DNA of 64,000 nucleotides from NCBI RefSeq assembly GCF_036014015.1, contig NZ_CP107905.1:9982001-10046000 (forward strand), read 5' to 3'. A program made the translations under genes and the position numbers. The notes below the pieces were generated by a model. It saw only the letters and a list, made by a program, of their open reading frames with translations. It was not told the origin of the DNA and did not search any database. Shown here piece after piece: positions 7,997 to 16,231 of this stretch (positions are counted from its first letter, which is position 1; each line of letters opens with the position of its first letter). The stretch comes from Streptomyces sp. NBC_00457 (GTDB taxonomy: Bacteria > Actinomycetota > Actinomycetes > Streptomycetales > Streptomycetaceae).

Positions 7997-8626
7997 TCAG
8001 TGCACGCCGTCCGGGCGGAACTGCATGCTGATGCGCGGTCCCGCGGCTCGTGCGGTCTTCGGTACGGCGTGCTCCCAGGTCCGCTGACAGGAGCCGCCCA
8101 TGACGATGAGGTCCCCGTGGCCCAGCGGGCGCCGGATCGTGTCGCCGCCGCCGCGCAGCGGACGCAGCAGCAGATCACGGGGTGAGCCGACGGAGAGGAT
8201 CGCGACCATCGTGTCCTCCCGGGCGCCCCGTCCGATCCGGTCGCCGTGCCAGGCGACGCTGTCGCGGCCGTCGCGGTAGTAGCACAGGCCGGCCGTGGTG
8301 AAGGGCTCGCCCAGTTCGTCGGCGTAGTGCGCGCACAGTGCTTCCCGCGCCTCGTCCAGCACGGGGTGCGGCAGAGGGTCGTCGGCGCCGTAGAACGCCA
8401 GCAGCCGAGGTACGTCGACGACGTGGTCGTACATCGTGCGCCGTTCCGCACGCCACGGCACCTCGTCCGCCAGCTGTTCGAACAGGGCGTCGGAGCCCGC
8501 GAGCCACCCGGGCAGGACGTCGATCCACGCCCCGCGGCCCAGCTCGGTGCGGCGCATCCCGTCGAGGGAGCCGAGCCGGAGCCGGTCCGCCTGGTCGAAG
8601 AGCGAGCCCTGGAGGTGCGTGGTCAT
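7997..8626 (-). CDS. alkB: AlkB-type 2-oxoglutarate/Fe(II) dioxygenase (DNA/RNA demethylase)
   Basis: 209-aa AlkB-family dioxygenase that oxidatively removes methyl groups from N1-methyladenine and N3-methylcytosine. The jelly-roll iron motif is complete: WHGDR gives the HxD pair, WEHAVPK the distal histidine, and ISMQFRPDG the 2-oxoglutarate-binding arginines. The N-terminal half (LPGWLAGSDALFEQLADEVPW) and the HGDLIVMGG strand fit the family, and the length is normal for bacterial homologues. The gene is divergent from a TetR regulator. A LexA-like sequence lies about 20 bp upstream, which would suit damage induction. A hairpin terminator follows. Confidence 0.9.
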   Translation of the reverse strand: MTTHLQGSLFDQADRLRLGSLDGMRRTELGRGAWIDVLPGWLAGSDALFEQLADEVPWRAERRTMYDHVVDVPRLLAFYGADDPLPHPVLDEAREALCAHYADELGEPFTTAGLCYYRDGRDSVAWHGDRIGRGAREDTMVAILSVGSPRDLLLRPLRGGGDTIRRPLGHGDLIVMGGSCQRTWEHAVPKTARAAGPRISMQFRPDGVH

Positions 8627-8646
8627 GGATCCAGCGTACCTCTTAT

Positions 8647-8662
8647 TCGAAAGTTTGTTCCA
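8647..8662. promoter_or_regulatory. LexA-like (SOS) box candidate upstream of alkB
   Basis: TCGAAAGTTTGTTCCA matches about 11-12 of 16 positions of the actinobacterial SOS consensus TCGAACN4GTTCGA-type palindrome. It is nested inside a wider GTACCT/AGGTAC inverted repeat (8636-8670) directly in front of alkB. The match is imperfect, so this is only a candidate. Confidence 0.3.
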
Positions 8663-8697
8663 ATAGGTACGCGTGAAGTCTTGGTGCCGCCCCTTTG

Positions 8698-8730
8698 GAT
8701 ACGTTCGTGTATCGGATACATTTCCGTATC
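8698..8730. promoter_or_regulatory. Twin GATAC-N6-GTATC palindromes (TetR operator candidate)
   Basis: Two copies of the same inverted repeat, GATACGTTCGTGTATC (8698-8713) and GATACATTTCCGTATC (8715-8730), lie with centres 17 bp apart and end 16 bp before the ATG of the TetR gene. Arms are perfect in both; only the 6-bp spacers differ. This arrangement suits two dimers of the adjacent regulator autoregulating the tetR/FAD-dehydrogenase operon. Confidence 0.65.
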
Positions 8731-8746
8731 GAACGAAGGGCGGGCC

Positions 8747-9373
8747 ATGGTGGCGGAGGCGACGACCGGGCGCGTGACCAGGCGCCGTGTCCGCACGCGC
8801 GCGAACCTGCTCGACGCCGCGTTCGCGGTGTTCGCGGCCAAGGGCTTCGGCCGGGTCTCGATCGAGGAGGTCTGCGAGGCGGCCGGGTACAGCCGGGGTG
8901 CCTTCTACTCGAACTTCGCCAGCCTCGACGAACTGTTCTTCGCCCTCTACCGCCAGCGCGCCGACCTGATCGCCGAGCAGGTGTCAGGGGCGCTCGCCCT
9001 CGACGGCCCGGACCTCGACGTGCCCGCCGCCGTCGACCGCGTCACCGAGGTGCTGCTGCTCGACCGGGACTGGCTGCTGGTGAAGACGGACTTCCTGGTG
9101 CACGCCGCCCGTGACCCGGACGTCGCGCGGACCCTGCTGGAGCACCGGGCGCGGCTGCGCGGCGCCATCGCGGAACGGCTCGCCCGCGCCCAGGGCCACA
9201 CCGAACTGCCCGCCGTCCTGGGCGACATCGACGCCGCCGCGCACGCGGTGGTCGCCGCGTACGACGGGGTCACCACCCAACTGCTCCTTGACCGGGACGC
9301 CGAGCACGCTCGCGTCTGGCTCAAGCAACTGCTCACCGCGCTGCTGACCGACGGCAGCGACACCACCGTATGA
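8747..9373 (+). CDS. TetR/AcrR family regulator
   Basis: 208-aa TetR repressor. An N-terminal helix-turn-helix (about 18-62) is clear: RANLLDAAFAVFAAKGF then SIEEVCEAAGYSRGAFYSNF, followed by a variable ligand domain. The ATG at 8747 is the start at the domain boundary. The gene overlaps or abuts the FAD dehydrogenase gene, which is its most likely target, and two matching palindromes lie immediately upstream. The inducer is unknown. Confidence 0.88.
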   Translation: MVAEATTGRVTRRRVRTRANLLDAAFAVFAAKGFGRVSIEEVCEAAGYSRGAFYSNFASLDELFFALYRQRADLIAEQVSGALALDGPDLDVPAAVDRVTEVLLLDRDWLLVKTDFLVHAARDPDVARTLLEHRARLRGAIAERLARAQGHTELPAVLGDIDAAAHAVVAAYDGVTTQLLLDRDAEHARVWLKQLLTALLTDGSDTTV

Positions 9374-9390
9374 GGAAAAGGACGGTCGCC

Positions 9391-11064
9391 ATGGATGCCG
9401 ACGTCATCGTCGTCGGAGCGGGCCTCGCCGGCCTGGTCGCGGCGCACGAACTCACCAGCCGGGGCCGCAGGGTCGCCCTGGTCGACCAGGAGAACGCCGC
9501 CAACCTGGGCGGCCAGGCGTTCTGGTCCTTCGGCGGGCTGTTCCTGGTCGACACCCCGGAACAGCGGCGCCTGGGCATCAAGGACTCCTTCGACCTCGCC
9601 TGGAACGACTGGCAGGGCAGCGCGCAGTTCGACCGCGTCGACGACGAGGACTCCTGGGCGGTGCGCTGGGCGCGGGCCTACGTCGAGTTCGCGGCGGGGG
9701 AGAAGCGCTCGTGGCTCGCCGGGCACGGCATCTCGTTCCTGCCCACCGTCGGCTGGGCGGAGCGCGGCGACCTGCGGGCCGACGGACACGGCAACTCCGT
9801 CCCCCGCTTCCACATCGCCTGGGGCACGGGCACGGGAGTCGTCGAGCCCTTCGTCGGCCACGCCCGGCAGGCGGCACGCGACGGGCTGCTCACCTTCTAC
9901 CACCGGCACCAGGTGGACGAACTCGTCGTCGAGGAGGGCTCGATGCGCGGCGTGCGCGGCACGGTCCTCGCCGAGGACCGCTCGGCCCGCGGCGTCTCCT
10001 CCAACCGCGACCGCATCGGCGAGTTCGAACTCACCGCCCAGGCCGTCGTCGTCACCACCGGCGGCATCGGCGCCAACCACGACATCGTCCGCCGCTACTG
10101 GCCCGAACGCCTCGGCACCGCGCCCACGGAGATGGTCACCGGAGTCCCGGCGTACGTCGACGGCCGCATGCTCGACATCAGCGACCGGGCCGGCGTACGG
10201 CTGGTCAACCGCGACCGCATGTGGCACTACACCGAGGGCCTGCAGAACTGGGACCCGATCTGGCCCGGCCACGGCATCCGCATCCTGCCCGGCCCGTCCT
10301 CGATGTGGTTCGACGCGCTGGGCCGCCGGCTGCCCGACCCGTGCCTGCCCGGATACGACACCCTCGGCACCCTCAAGTACCTGCGCACCACCGAGGACAT
10401 CGCCGGATACGACCACTCCTGGTTCATCCTCACCCAGAAGATCATCGAGAAGGAGTTCGCGCTGTCGGGCTCCGAGCAGAACCCCGACATCACGGCCAAG
10501 GACCGCAAGGCGTTCCTGCGCGAGCGTGTGCTGGGCAAGGGCGCGCCGGGGCCGGTCGACGCGTTCCTGCGCAAGGGAGCGGACTTCGTGACGGCCCCGA
10601 GCCTGGACCAACTGGTCGAGAAGATGAACCAGTTGACCGAGAAGCCGCTTCTCGACGCGGCCGAGGTACGGCGCCAGATCGAGGCACGCGACCTGCAGAT
10701 CGCCAACCCGTACGCGAAGGACTCCCAGGTCCAGGGCATCCGCAACGCCCGCCGCTACATCGGCGACCGCCTCGGCCGGGTCGCCACCCCGCACCGCATC
10801 CTCGACCCGGCCGCCGGACCCCTGATCGGCGTCAAGCTGCACGTCCTGACCCGCAAGACCCTGGGCGGCATCCAGACCGACCTCGAATCCCGCGCCCTGG
10901 GCGCCGACGGACAGCCGGTCGACGGCCTCTACGCGGCCGGCGAGGTCGCCGGCTTCGGCGGCGGCGGCGTCCACGGCTACAACGCCCTGGAGGGCACCTT
11001 CCTCGGCGGCTGCCTGTTCTCCGGGCGCGCGGCGGGCCGGGCCGCGGCACAGCAGACAGGCTGA
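9391..11064 (+). CDS. FAD-binding dehydrogenase (ketosteroid-dehydrogenase/fumarate-reductase-like)
   Basis: 557-aa flavoprotein of the FAD-binding dehydrogenase family related to 3-ketosteroid delta-1-dehydrogenase and fumarate reductase. It has an N-terminal dinucleotide motif VIVVGAGLAGLVAAHEL, a GGQAFWSFGGLFLV segment that contacts FAD, and a C-terminal FAD motif GLYAAGEVAGFGGGGVHGYN followed by LEGTFLGGCLFSGR. There is no signal peptide. The ATG at 9391 has an AGGACGG site six bases upstream; an earlier ATG at 9370 overlaps the TetR stop (ATGA) and is the alternative. The substrate is unknown; a 1,2-dehydrogenation of a hydrophobic substrate is possible. Co-transcribed with the TetR gene. 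Confidence 0.86.
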   Translation: MDADVIVVGAGLAGLVAAHELTSRGRRVALVDQENAANLGGQAFWSFGGLFLVDTPEQRRLGIKDSFDLAWNDWQGSAQFDRVDDEDSWAVRWARAYVEFAAGEKRSWLAGHGISFLPTVGWAERGDLRADGHGNSVPRFHIAWGTGTGVVEPFVGHARQAARDGLLTFYHRHQVDELVVEEGSMRGVRGTVLAEDRSARGVSSNRDRIGEFELTAQAVVVTTGGIGANHDIVRRYWPERLGTAPTEMVTGVPAYVDGRMLDISDRAGVRLVNRDRMWHYTEGLQNWDPIWPGHGIRILPGPSSMWFDALGRRLPDPCLPGYDTLGTLKYLRTTEDIAGYDHSWFILTQKIIEKEFALSGSEQNPDITAKDRKAFLRERVLGKGAPGPVDAFLRKGADFVTAPSLDQLVEKMNQLTEKPLLDAAEVRRQIEARDLQIANPYAKDSQVQGIRNARRYIGDRLGRVATPHRILDPAAGPLIGVKLHVLTRKTLGGIQTDLESRALGADGQPVDGLYAAGEVAGFGGGGVHGYNALEGTFLGGCLFSGRAAGRAAAQQTG

Positions 11065-11082
11065 ACCCTCGGGCCCGTCTCC

Positions 11083-11433
11083 TCAGTTCTGGAGGAGGCG
11101 GGCCAGCACGGCGGCGTGACTCTCCTCGGGAGACTTGGCCGAGGTGAGCAGGGTCACCGGCCCCTTGCGGGTCGATTCCCGGATCGTTTCGAGGAGTTCG
11201 GCGGCCTCGGACGCGGCGAGCTCCGCCTCGTAGCGACGGCTGAGCTCCTCGAACGACCCCTCGCCCGCGTGGTACCAGCGGCGCAGTTCGGTCGACGGAG
11301 TGAGCCCCTTCGGCCACTCGTCGACCCGCGCCGCGTCCTTCGACAGGCCGCGCGGCCACAGCCGGTCGACCAGGACACGCACGCCGTCCTCCGGCTCGGG
11401 CGGATCGTAGACGCGACGGACGCGAACGCTCAC
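11083..11433 (-). CDS. DUF488 family protein
   Basis: 116-aa protein of the DUF488 family (YeaO-like). It carries the family motifs VRRVYDPPEPEDGVRVLVDRLWPRG, WPKGLTPSTELRRWY and LLTSAKSPEESHAAVLA. Function is not established; the conserved arginine/tryptophan patches suggest a nucleotide- or nucleic-acid-related role, but this is not demonstrated. Convergent with the FAD dehydrogenase; 18 bp separate the stops. Confidence 0.88.
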   Translation of the reverse strand: MSVRVRRVYDPPEPEDGVRVLVDRLWPRGLSKDAARVDEWPKGLTPSTELRRWYHAGEGSFEELSRRYEAELAASEAAELLETIRESTRKGPVTLLTSAKSPEESHAAVLARLLQN

Positions 11434-11646
11434 GGTGGGGCCTTTCGACGGGGATGTGCCGGGAGCGTACTGCGGGGTGCGGCGGGGAAGGCGGTACGAC
11501 GTGACCTGAACGAGGTCGAAACATGGACGGAGCGACGCCTACCGTGAAGCTGTAGCCCGCCCCCGACCCGCAAGCGTCGAAGACTCGTGACCGAACACCG
11601 CTCAGAACCTGACGAGTTCCTCACAAGTGTTGGTCAAGGTCGAGCC

Positions 11647-12390
11647 ATGATCACACGCAAGCCCGGCATGGCCCTGCTCGCCGTGTCCCTGCTCCTGACC
11701 GGATGCGGCGGCGGTGCCTCGGCCGCACCGGACCGCGAGACCGTGACCGCCCAGGCCGGCGCACCGAACACCCCCGCCCCCAAGATCTCCGTCGAGACGG
11801 CTCCCCGGCAGCTGCCCGGTCTCGGACCGAAGACCTGGGCGAAGGTGCCGTCCGACGCCCGGCAGGCCGTCGTCGTGACCGGTCGGGGCAAGAACTCCTC
11901 GCGCTCCACCGTCGTCCTGTACGAGCGCGCCGCCGACGGCTGGCACGCGGGCGCGAGCTGGCCCGCCCACAACGCCCTCAAGGGCTGGACCGACGACCAC
12001 CGGATCGGCGACCTGCGCTCACCCATCGGCGTCTACACCCTCACGGACGCCGGCGGCCTGCTCGACGACCCCGGAACCAAGCTGCCGTACGACCGCTCCA
12101 CGGGTTTCACCTTGTCCGGGACCGGTTTCGAGGGTGAGCCGCTGGCCGGCTCCTTCGACTACGTCATCGCCATCGACTACAACCGGAAGCCCGGCACTAC
12201 GCCCCTGGACTGGACCCGTCCGCTCGGTGCGAGCCGCGGCGGCGGAATCTGGCTCCATGTCGACCACGACGGCCCCACCCAGGGCTGCGTGAGCATCGAC
12301 AAGGAACACATGAAAGAGCTGCTGCTGGCGCTGGACCCGCGGCTGAACCCCGTCGTCGTCATGGGCGACTCCGCGTCCCTGGCCCGCTGA
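11647..12390 (+). CDS. Lipoprotein L,D-transpeptidase (YkuD-type)
   Basis: 247-aa exported lipoprotein: signal peptide MITRKPGMALLAVSLLL with lipobox LLTGC (Cys19-20 region), then a short low-complexity linker and a YkuD-like catalytic domain. The active-site region reads IWLHVDHDGPTQGCVSID, giving the His and the nucleophilic Cys of L,D-transpeptidases, although the usual SHGC is TQGC here. Such enzymes form 3-3 peptidoglycan cross-links or trim stem peptides outside the membrane. The ATG at 11647 begins the signal peptide; an upstream in-frame start adds a non-signal extension. It lies directly before a two-component system that may sense the envelope. Confidence 0.83.
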   Translation: MITRKPGMALLAVSLLLTGCGGGASAAPDRETVTAQAGAPNTPAPKISVETAPRQLPGLGPKTWAKVPSDARQAVVVTGRGKNSSRSTVVLYERAADGWHAGASWPAHNALKGWTDDHRIGDLRSPIGVYTLTDAGGLLDDPGTKLPYDRSTGFTLSGTGFEGEPLAGSFDYVIAIDYNRKPGTTPLDWTRPLGASRGGGIWLHVDHDGPTQGCVSIDKEHMKELLLALDPRLNPVVVMGDSASLAR

Positions 12391-12396
12391 ACCGCT

Positions 12397-12402
12397 TAGG
12401 AT
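12397..12402 (+). promoter_or_regulatory. -10 element for a leaderless response-regulator mRNA
   Basis: A TAGGAT hexamer ends 7 bp before the GTG of the response-regulator gene, and no ribosome binding site is seen. This is the spacing expected if transcription starts at the GTG itself. No convincing -35 box is visible. Confidence 0.4.
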
Positions 12403-12409
12403 CCGCCGC

Positions 12410-13105
12410 GTGTGCGCACATGTGCTGGTCGCCGAGGACGACGAGATGCAGGCCGAGTTGATACGACGCTCCCTGCTCGCGGAGGGTCACACCGCCACCG
12501 TGGTCCACGACGGGCGGGCCGCGCTGGACGCGGCCCGCCGGATCGCCCCTGACCTGGTCGTCCTGGATCTGATGCTCCCGGTGATCGACGGGTTCGGGGT
12601 GTGCCGGGTGCTGCGCGCGGACGACGACATCCCCGTCCTGATGCTCACCGCCCGCTCGGCCGAGGACGACATCCTGCTCGGCCTGGAGCTGGGCGCGGAC
12701 GACTACATGACCAAGCCGTACAGCCCGCGCGAGCTGATGGCCCGCATCCGGACCGTTCTGCGGCGCAGCGGACGGGTGCCCGCGGACCGGCGCGAGGATC
12801 CCGTCATACGCGCCGCGGGTCTCTCGGTCGATCCCGTACGGCACGAAGTGCGCTGCGACGGCACGCCGGTGGAATGCACGCCGGCCGAGTTCGAGATCCT
12901 GCTGGCCATGGTCGGCGAACCGGAACGCGTGTTCTCCCGGCGGCAGTTGCTGGAGATCACCAGGGGCACCGACCGCGCCTCCACCGAACGGGCCGTCGAC
13001 GTCCACATCATGAACCTGCGCAAGAAGATCGAGGCCGACCCGCGCCGCCCGGCCCGGCTGCTGACCGTGTTCGGCGTCGGCTACAAGCTCAGCGGCGGCC
13101 GTTGA
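12410..13105 (+). CDS. OmpR/PhoB-family response regulator
   Basis: 231-aa response regulator. The receiver domain has acidic residues VAEDDE, the phospho-acceptor Asp in LVVLDLMLP (about residue 52), a switch Thr in LMLTARS and Lys in MTKPYSP. The C-terminal winged helix (about 135-228) reads ECTPAEFEILLAM, VFSRRQLLEITRG, AVDVHIMNLRKKIE and TVFGVGYKL, diagnostic of OmpR/PhoB. The GTG start lacks a Shine-Dalgarno sequence and probably gives a leaderless transcript. It overlaps the kinase gene by one base, so the two form one operon. Confidence 0.93.
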   Translation: MCAHVLVAEDDEMQAELIRRSLLAEGHTATVVHDGRAALDAARRIAPDLVVLDLMLPVIDGFGVCRVLRADDDIPVLMLTARSAEDDILLGLELGADDYMTKPYSPRELMARIRTVLRRSGRVPADRREDPVIRAAGLSVDPVRHEVRCDGTPVECTPAEFEILLAMVGEPERVFSRRQLLEITRGTDRASTERAVDVHIMNLRKKIEADPRRPARLLTVFGVGYKLSGGR

Positions 13106-14922
13106 TGAGCGAGCGCATCCCGCTGCGCAAGCGCCTCCTGGTGCGGCTGCTGATCGCCTCCGGCCTCATCGCCGTGTGCTCGGTGGCGGCGACCGCATGG
13201 CTGGCCGTGGCGACCACCACCCGCGCGCTGAGAGAGGAACAGGGCCAGGCCCTCGCCGCGGACATGGAGGTCCTGGCCGAGCTCAGCGGCTACGCGGCCA
13301 CCCATCGCGACTGGAGTGGAGTCGCCGCGACCGTGCGGGAGTTGTCGGCGCAGACGGGTCGGCGTATCGCCCTGACCACCCCCGACCGGAGGACCATCGC
13401 CGACTCGGCGCCGCCCGGCACCTCCCTGCCACCGACCGCCGCCGCGACCGTGGACCCGCTGCGCACCGACACCTCCACCGAGCGGGGCGCCCAACGCGGC
13501 GGCACCGACCCGCGCGTGGTCGGCCCGTACCGGCTCACCACGGCGGAACGCACGAAGCTCGACCTCCTGGCCCGGAAACGACAGAGCTGCTTCGCCCGCA
13601 ACGGCGTGGAGACCACCCTGACCCGCACGCCGAGCGGTCGCCCGGTCGTGGCCGACGCGGACGGTACGGGCGAGACCGCCTATGTGCCGGACGAGTGCGC
13701 CGACGGCCTGCTGAACACGCCGACCCGCACGGAACAGAAGGCACTGACCGAGCTCCACACGCTCGCCCGCGGCTGTCTGACCCGGGCGGGCGTGAATCCC
13801 CGGCTGCCCCTGGCCCTCTGGAACGCCCAGCCCGGCACGGCGTTCCAGAGCCCGTCCTTCGCGTCCGGCTACGACAAGACGGGTGTCAAGGACATGCAGC
13901 AGGCCGAGTCCTGCCTCGACGAAGCCCGTCGCGCCCAACTCGACCCCTATACGGCGCCGGTGGCCGAGCTGTTCCTTGGCGGCGGGGGCAGCCCAGCCGT
14001 GCGGTTCGACATGTCCCCGGGCAACAAGGCCAAGGTCGTGGGCACCGCGGGGCTCGTGCTCGCCGTCACCGTGGCCGTGACCGCCGTGGTCGCCACCCGG
14101 CTGGTACGGCCGCTGCGCGCGCTGACCGCGGCGGCCCAGCAGCCCCCGGACCGCCATGTCCGCGTCCCCGTCACCACCCGGGACGAGACCGGCATCCTGG
14201 CCGCGGCCTTCAACGACCTGACCGAACGCCGCGAACGCCTGGAAGCCCAGCGCAAGGCCATGGTCAGCGACATCGCCCACGAACTGCGCAGCCCGCTCAC
14301 CAATATCCGCGGCTGGCTGGAGGTCACCCGCGACGGAGTCGTCGACCCGGACCCCGCCCTGCTGGCCGCGCTGCACGAGGAGGCCGTCGTCCTCCAGCGC
14401 GTCATCGACGACCTGCGGGACCTCGCGGACGCCGACGCCGGCACCCTGCGCCTGTACCGCGAACCCGTGCGCTGCGACGAACTCCTCCACCAGGTCGCCG
14501 CGGCCCACCACGTCGCCGCCGACGCGGCCGGCGTCGAACTGCGCACCGACATCGACCGGACACCGTGGCTCGACGCCGATCCGGTCCGGATGCGGCAGGC
14601 GCTCGGCAACCTGGTCTCCAACGCGCTCAGGCACACCCCGGCCGGCGGCACCGTCACCCTGACCGCGCGCCAGGACGGCGACGAGATCCTCATCGAGGTC
14701 ACCGACACCGGCACCGGCATCACGCCCGAGGAACTGCCGTACGTCTTCGACCGGTTCTGGCGCGCGGAGAAGTCCCGCAGCCGCCGCACGGGCGGCAGCG
14801 GGCTCGGCCTGCCCATCGTCCGCCACCTGACCGCGGCCCACGGCGGAACGGCCGAGGCGGCCAGCGAGCCAGGCAAGGGCAGCGTCTTCACCCTGCGGCT
14901 GCCGGGCGGCCCGACGTCATAG
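13105..14922 (+). CDS. Membrane sensor histidine kinase (BaeS/PrrB-like)
   Basis: 605-aa kinase, partner of the preceding regulator (TGATG overlap). It has an N-terminal membrane helix (LLVRLLIASGLIAVCSVAA), an extracytoplasmic sensor of about 270 residues with four cysteines (including RQSCF, DECADG, RGCLT and ESCLDE) that could form disulfides, and a second helix (GLVLAVTVAVTAVVATRLV). HAMP follows, then the H-box SDIAHELRSPLTN, N-box LGNLVSNALRHTP, DTGTGI and GGSGLGLPIV. All kinase motifs are intact. The sensor part has no recognised domain. The gene lies behind a cell-wall transpeptidase, so an envelope signal is plausible. Confidence 0.9.
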   Translation: MSERIPLRKRLLVRLLIASGLIAVCSVAATAWLAVATTTRALREEQGQALAADMEVLAELSGYAATHRDWSGVAATVRELSAQTGRRIALTTPDRRTIADSAPPGTSLPPTAAATVDPLRTDTSTERGAQRGGTDPRVVGPYRLTTAERTKLDLLARKRQSCFARNGVETTLTRTPSGRPVVADADGTGETAYVPDECADGLLNTPTRTEQKALTELHTLARGCLTRAGVNPRLPLALWNAQPGTAFQSPSFASGYDKTGVKDMQQAESCLDEARRAQLDPYTAPVAELFLGGGGSPAVRFDMSPGNKAKVVGTAGLVLAVTVAVTAVVATRLVRPLRALTAAAQQPPDRHVRVPVTTRDETGILAAAFNDLTERRERLEAQRKAMVSDIAHELRSPLTNIRGWLEVTRDGVVDPDPALLAALHEEAVVLQRVIDDLRDLADADAGTLRLYREPVRCDELLHQVAAAHHVAADAAGVELRTDIDRTPWLDADPVRMRQALGNLVSNALRHTPAGGTVTLTARQDGDEILIEVTDTGTGITPEELPYVFDRFWRAEKSRSRRTGGSGLGLPIVRHLTAAHGGTAEAASEPGKGSVFTLRLPGGPTS

Positions 14923-14947
14923 CGGGCCGCGTGGCGTCGAGGCAGGG

Positions 14948-16138
14948 TCACAGCATGCCGCGCCGGGCCAGGTTGTGCATCAGCGCCCGCACGCCGAAGG
15001 TCCACGGCGGGGCCTGCTCGCTGGCGACGACGGTGTTGACCAGAGCGCCGAGCGGCGGGCTGGAGATCCGTACGATGTCGCCGTGCTCGTGGGTGAAGCC
15101 CGCGCCGGGTGCGTGCCGGTCCTCGGTGGGCGCGAACAGCGTGCCGGTGAACAGCACGAAGCCGTCCGGGTACTGGTGGTGCGCACCGTGCGTCGCGGCC
15201 ACCAGGTCCAGCACGTCGCGGCTGATCTCGCGCATCGAGCTGCTGCCCTGGAGCACGAAGCCGTCCGCGCCGTCGACGCGCAGGTCGATGTCGAGCCCGC
15301 GTACGGTGTCGAGGTCGAAGTCGTCGTCGAGCAGGCGGATGAACGGCCCGATCGCGCAGGACGCGTTGTTGTCCTTGGCACGAGAGAGCAGCAAGGCGCT
15401 GCGTCCCTCGATGTCCCGGAGGTTGACGTCGTTGCCGAGGGTGGCGCCGCGAACCCGGCCGCCCGAGTCGACGACGAGGACGGCCTCGGGCTCGGGGTTG
15501 TTCCACCCCGAGTCGGCGAGCACCCCGATGTCGGCTCCGGTGCCGACCGCGGACAGCACCGGGGCCTTGGTGAACACCTCCGGGTCAGGCCCGATCCCGA
15601 CCTCCAGGTACTGCGACCACAGTCCCTCGGAGACCAGCAGCTCCTTGACCTTGCCGGCCTGAGGCGACCCGGGCCGGAGTCCGTCGAGCGCTCCGCCCAC
15701 CGCCTGCCGGACGCGCTCCCGCACGTGGGCGGCCTGCGCCGGATCGCCGCCCGCGCGCTCCTCGATGACGCGCTCCAGCAGACTCCGGGCGAAGGTGACG
15801 CCCGCCGCCTTGATCACCTGGAGGTCGATGGGGGCGAGCAGGTGCGGGACATCGCGGCGGCCGGTCGCGGTCGCGTCCAACAGATCGTCAAGGGGCCAGG
15901 CGTGGTCGCCGACGGCCTCGCGGACCACCGTGGCCGCGTCGTCGCGTTCCAGCAGGTCGGAGACGGTGGGCGTGACGGCGGTCAGGTCGACGACCTGCTC
16001 GCCGCGCACCGCGGCCACACACGGCCCGTCCCACTCCGGGGCGTATACGCGTGCGACGAGGGCGGCCCGGTCGGCGTCGTCCGGCAGGACGGAGCCGGGC
16101 GTGAGGGCGGGACGAGGGCGGGCGGGTGCCGATTCCAC
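14948..16138 (-). CDS. Fumarylacetoacetate-hydrolase-family protein (sugar-acid pathway)
   Basis: 396-aa protein with an FAH catalytic domain in its C-terminal half: metal ligands in the ASCAIGPFIRL / DVNLRDIEGRS region, and EPEAVLVVDSGG, DIDLRVDG and the closing VRISSPPLGALVNTV. FAH-family members next to IlvD/Edd dehydratases act on 2-keto-3-deoxy-sugar acids, hydrating or dehydrating them to alpha-keto acids; that is the favoured role here. Co-directional with and 93 bp downstream of the dehydratase gene, and presumably controlled by the FadR-type regulator. Confidence 0.8.
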   Translation of the reverse strand: MESAPARPRPALTPGSVLPDDADRAALVARVYAPEWDGPCVAAVRGEQVVDLTAVTPTVSDLLERDDAATVVREAVGDHAWPLDDLLDATATGRRDVPHLLAPIDLQVIKAAGVTFARSLLERVIEERAGGDPAQAAHVRERVRQAVGGALDGLRPGSPQAGKVKELLVSEGLWSQYLEVGIGPDPEVFTKAPVLSAVGTGADIGVLADSGWNNPEPEAVLVVDSGGRVRGATLGNDVNLRDIEGRSALLLSRAKDNNASCAIGPFIRLLDDDFDLDTVRGLDIDLRVDGADGFVLQGSSSMREISRDVLDLVAATHGAHHQYPDGFVLFTGTLFAPTEDRHAPGAGFTHEHGDIVRISSPPLGALVNTVVASEQAPPWTFGVRALMHNLARRGML

Positions 16139-16231
16139 GCTGGTGGTCTCCGGGGTTCGCGGGCGGGGGTCGGGTGTTGGGCGGGGAGGCTTGTGTGTGG
16201 GTCGGGGGTGTTCGGGGTGTTGGACGGTGGC

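Noticed and set aside
13176..15662. Long plus-strand open frame overlapping the histidine kinase and the FAH gene
   Set aside because: Arginine/proline-rich nonsense composition; the real kinase lies in another frame with all motifs.
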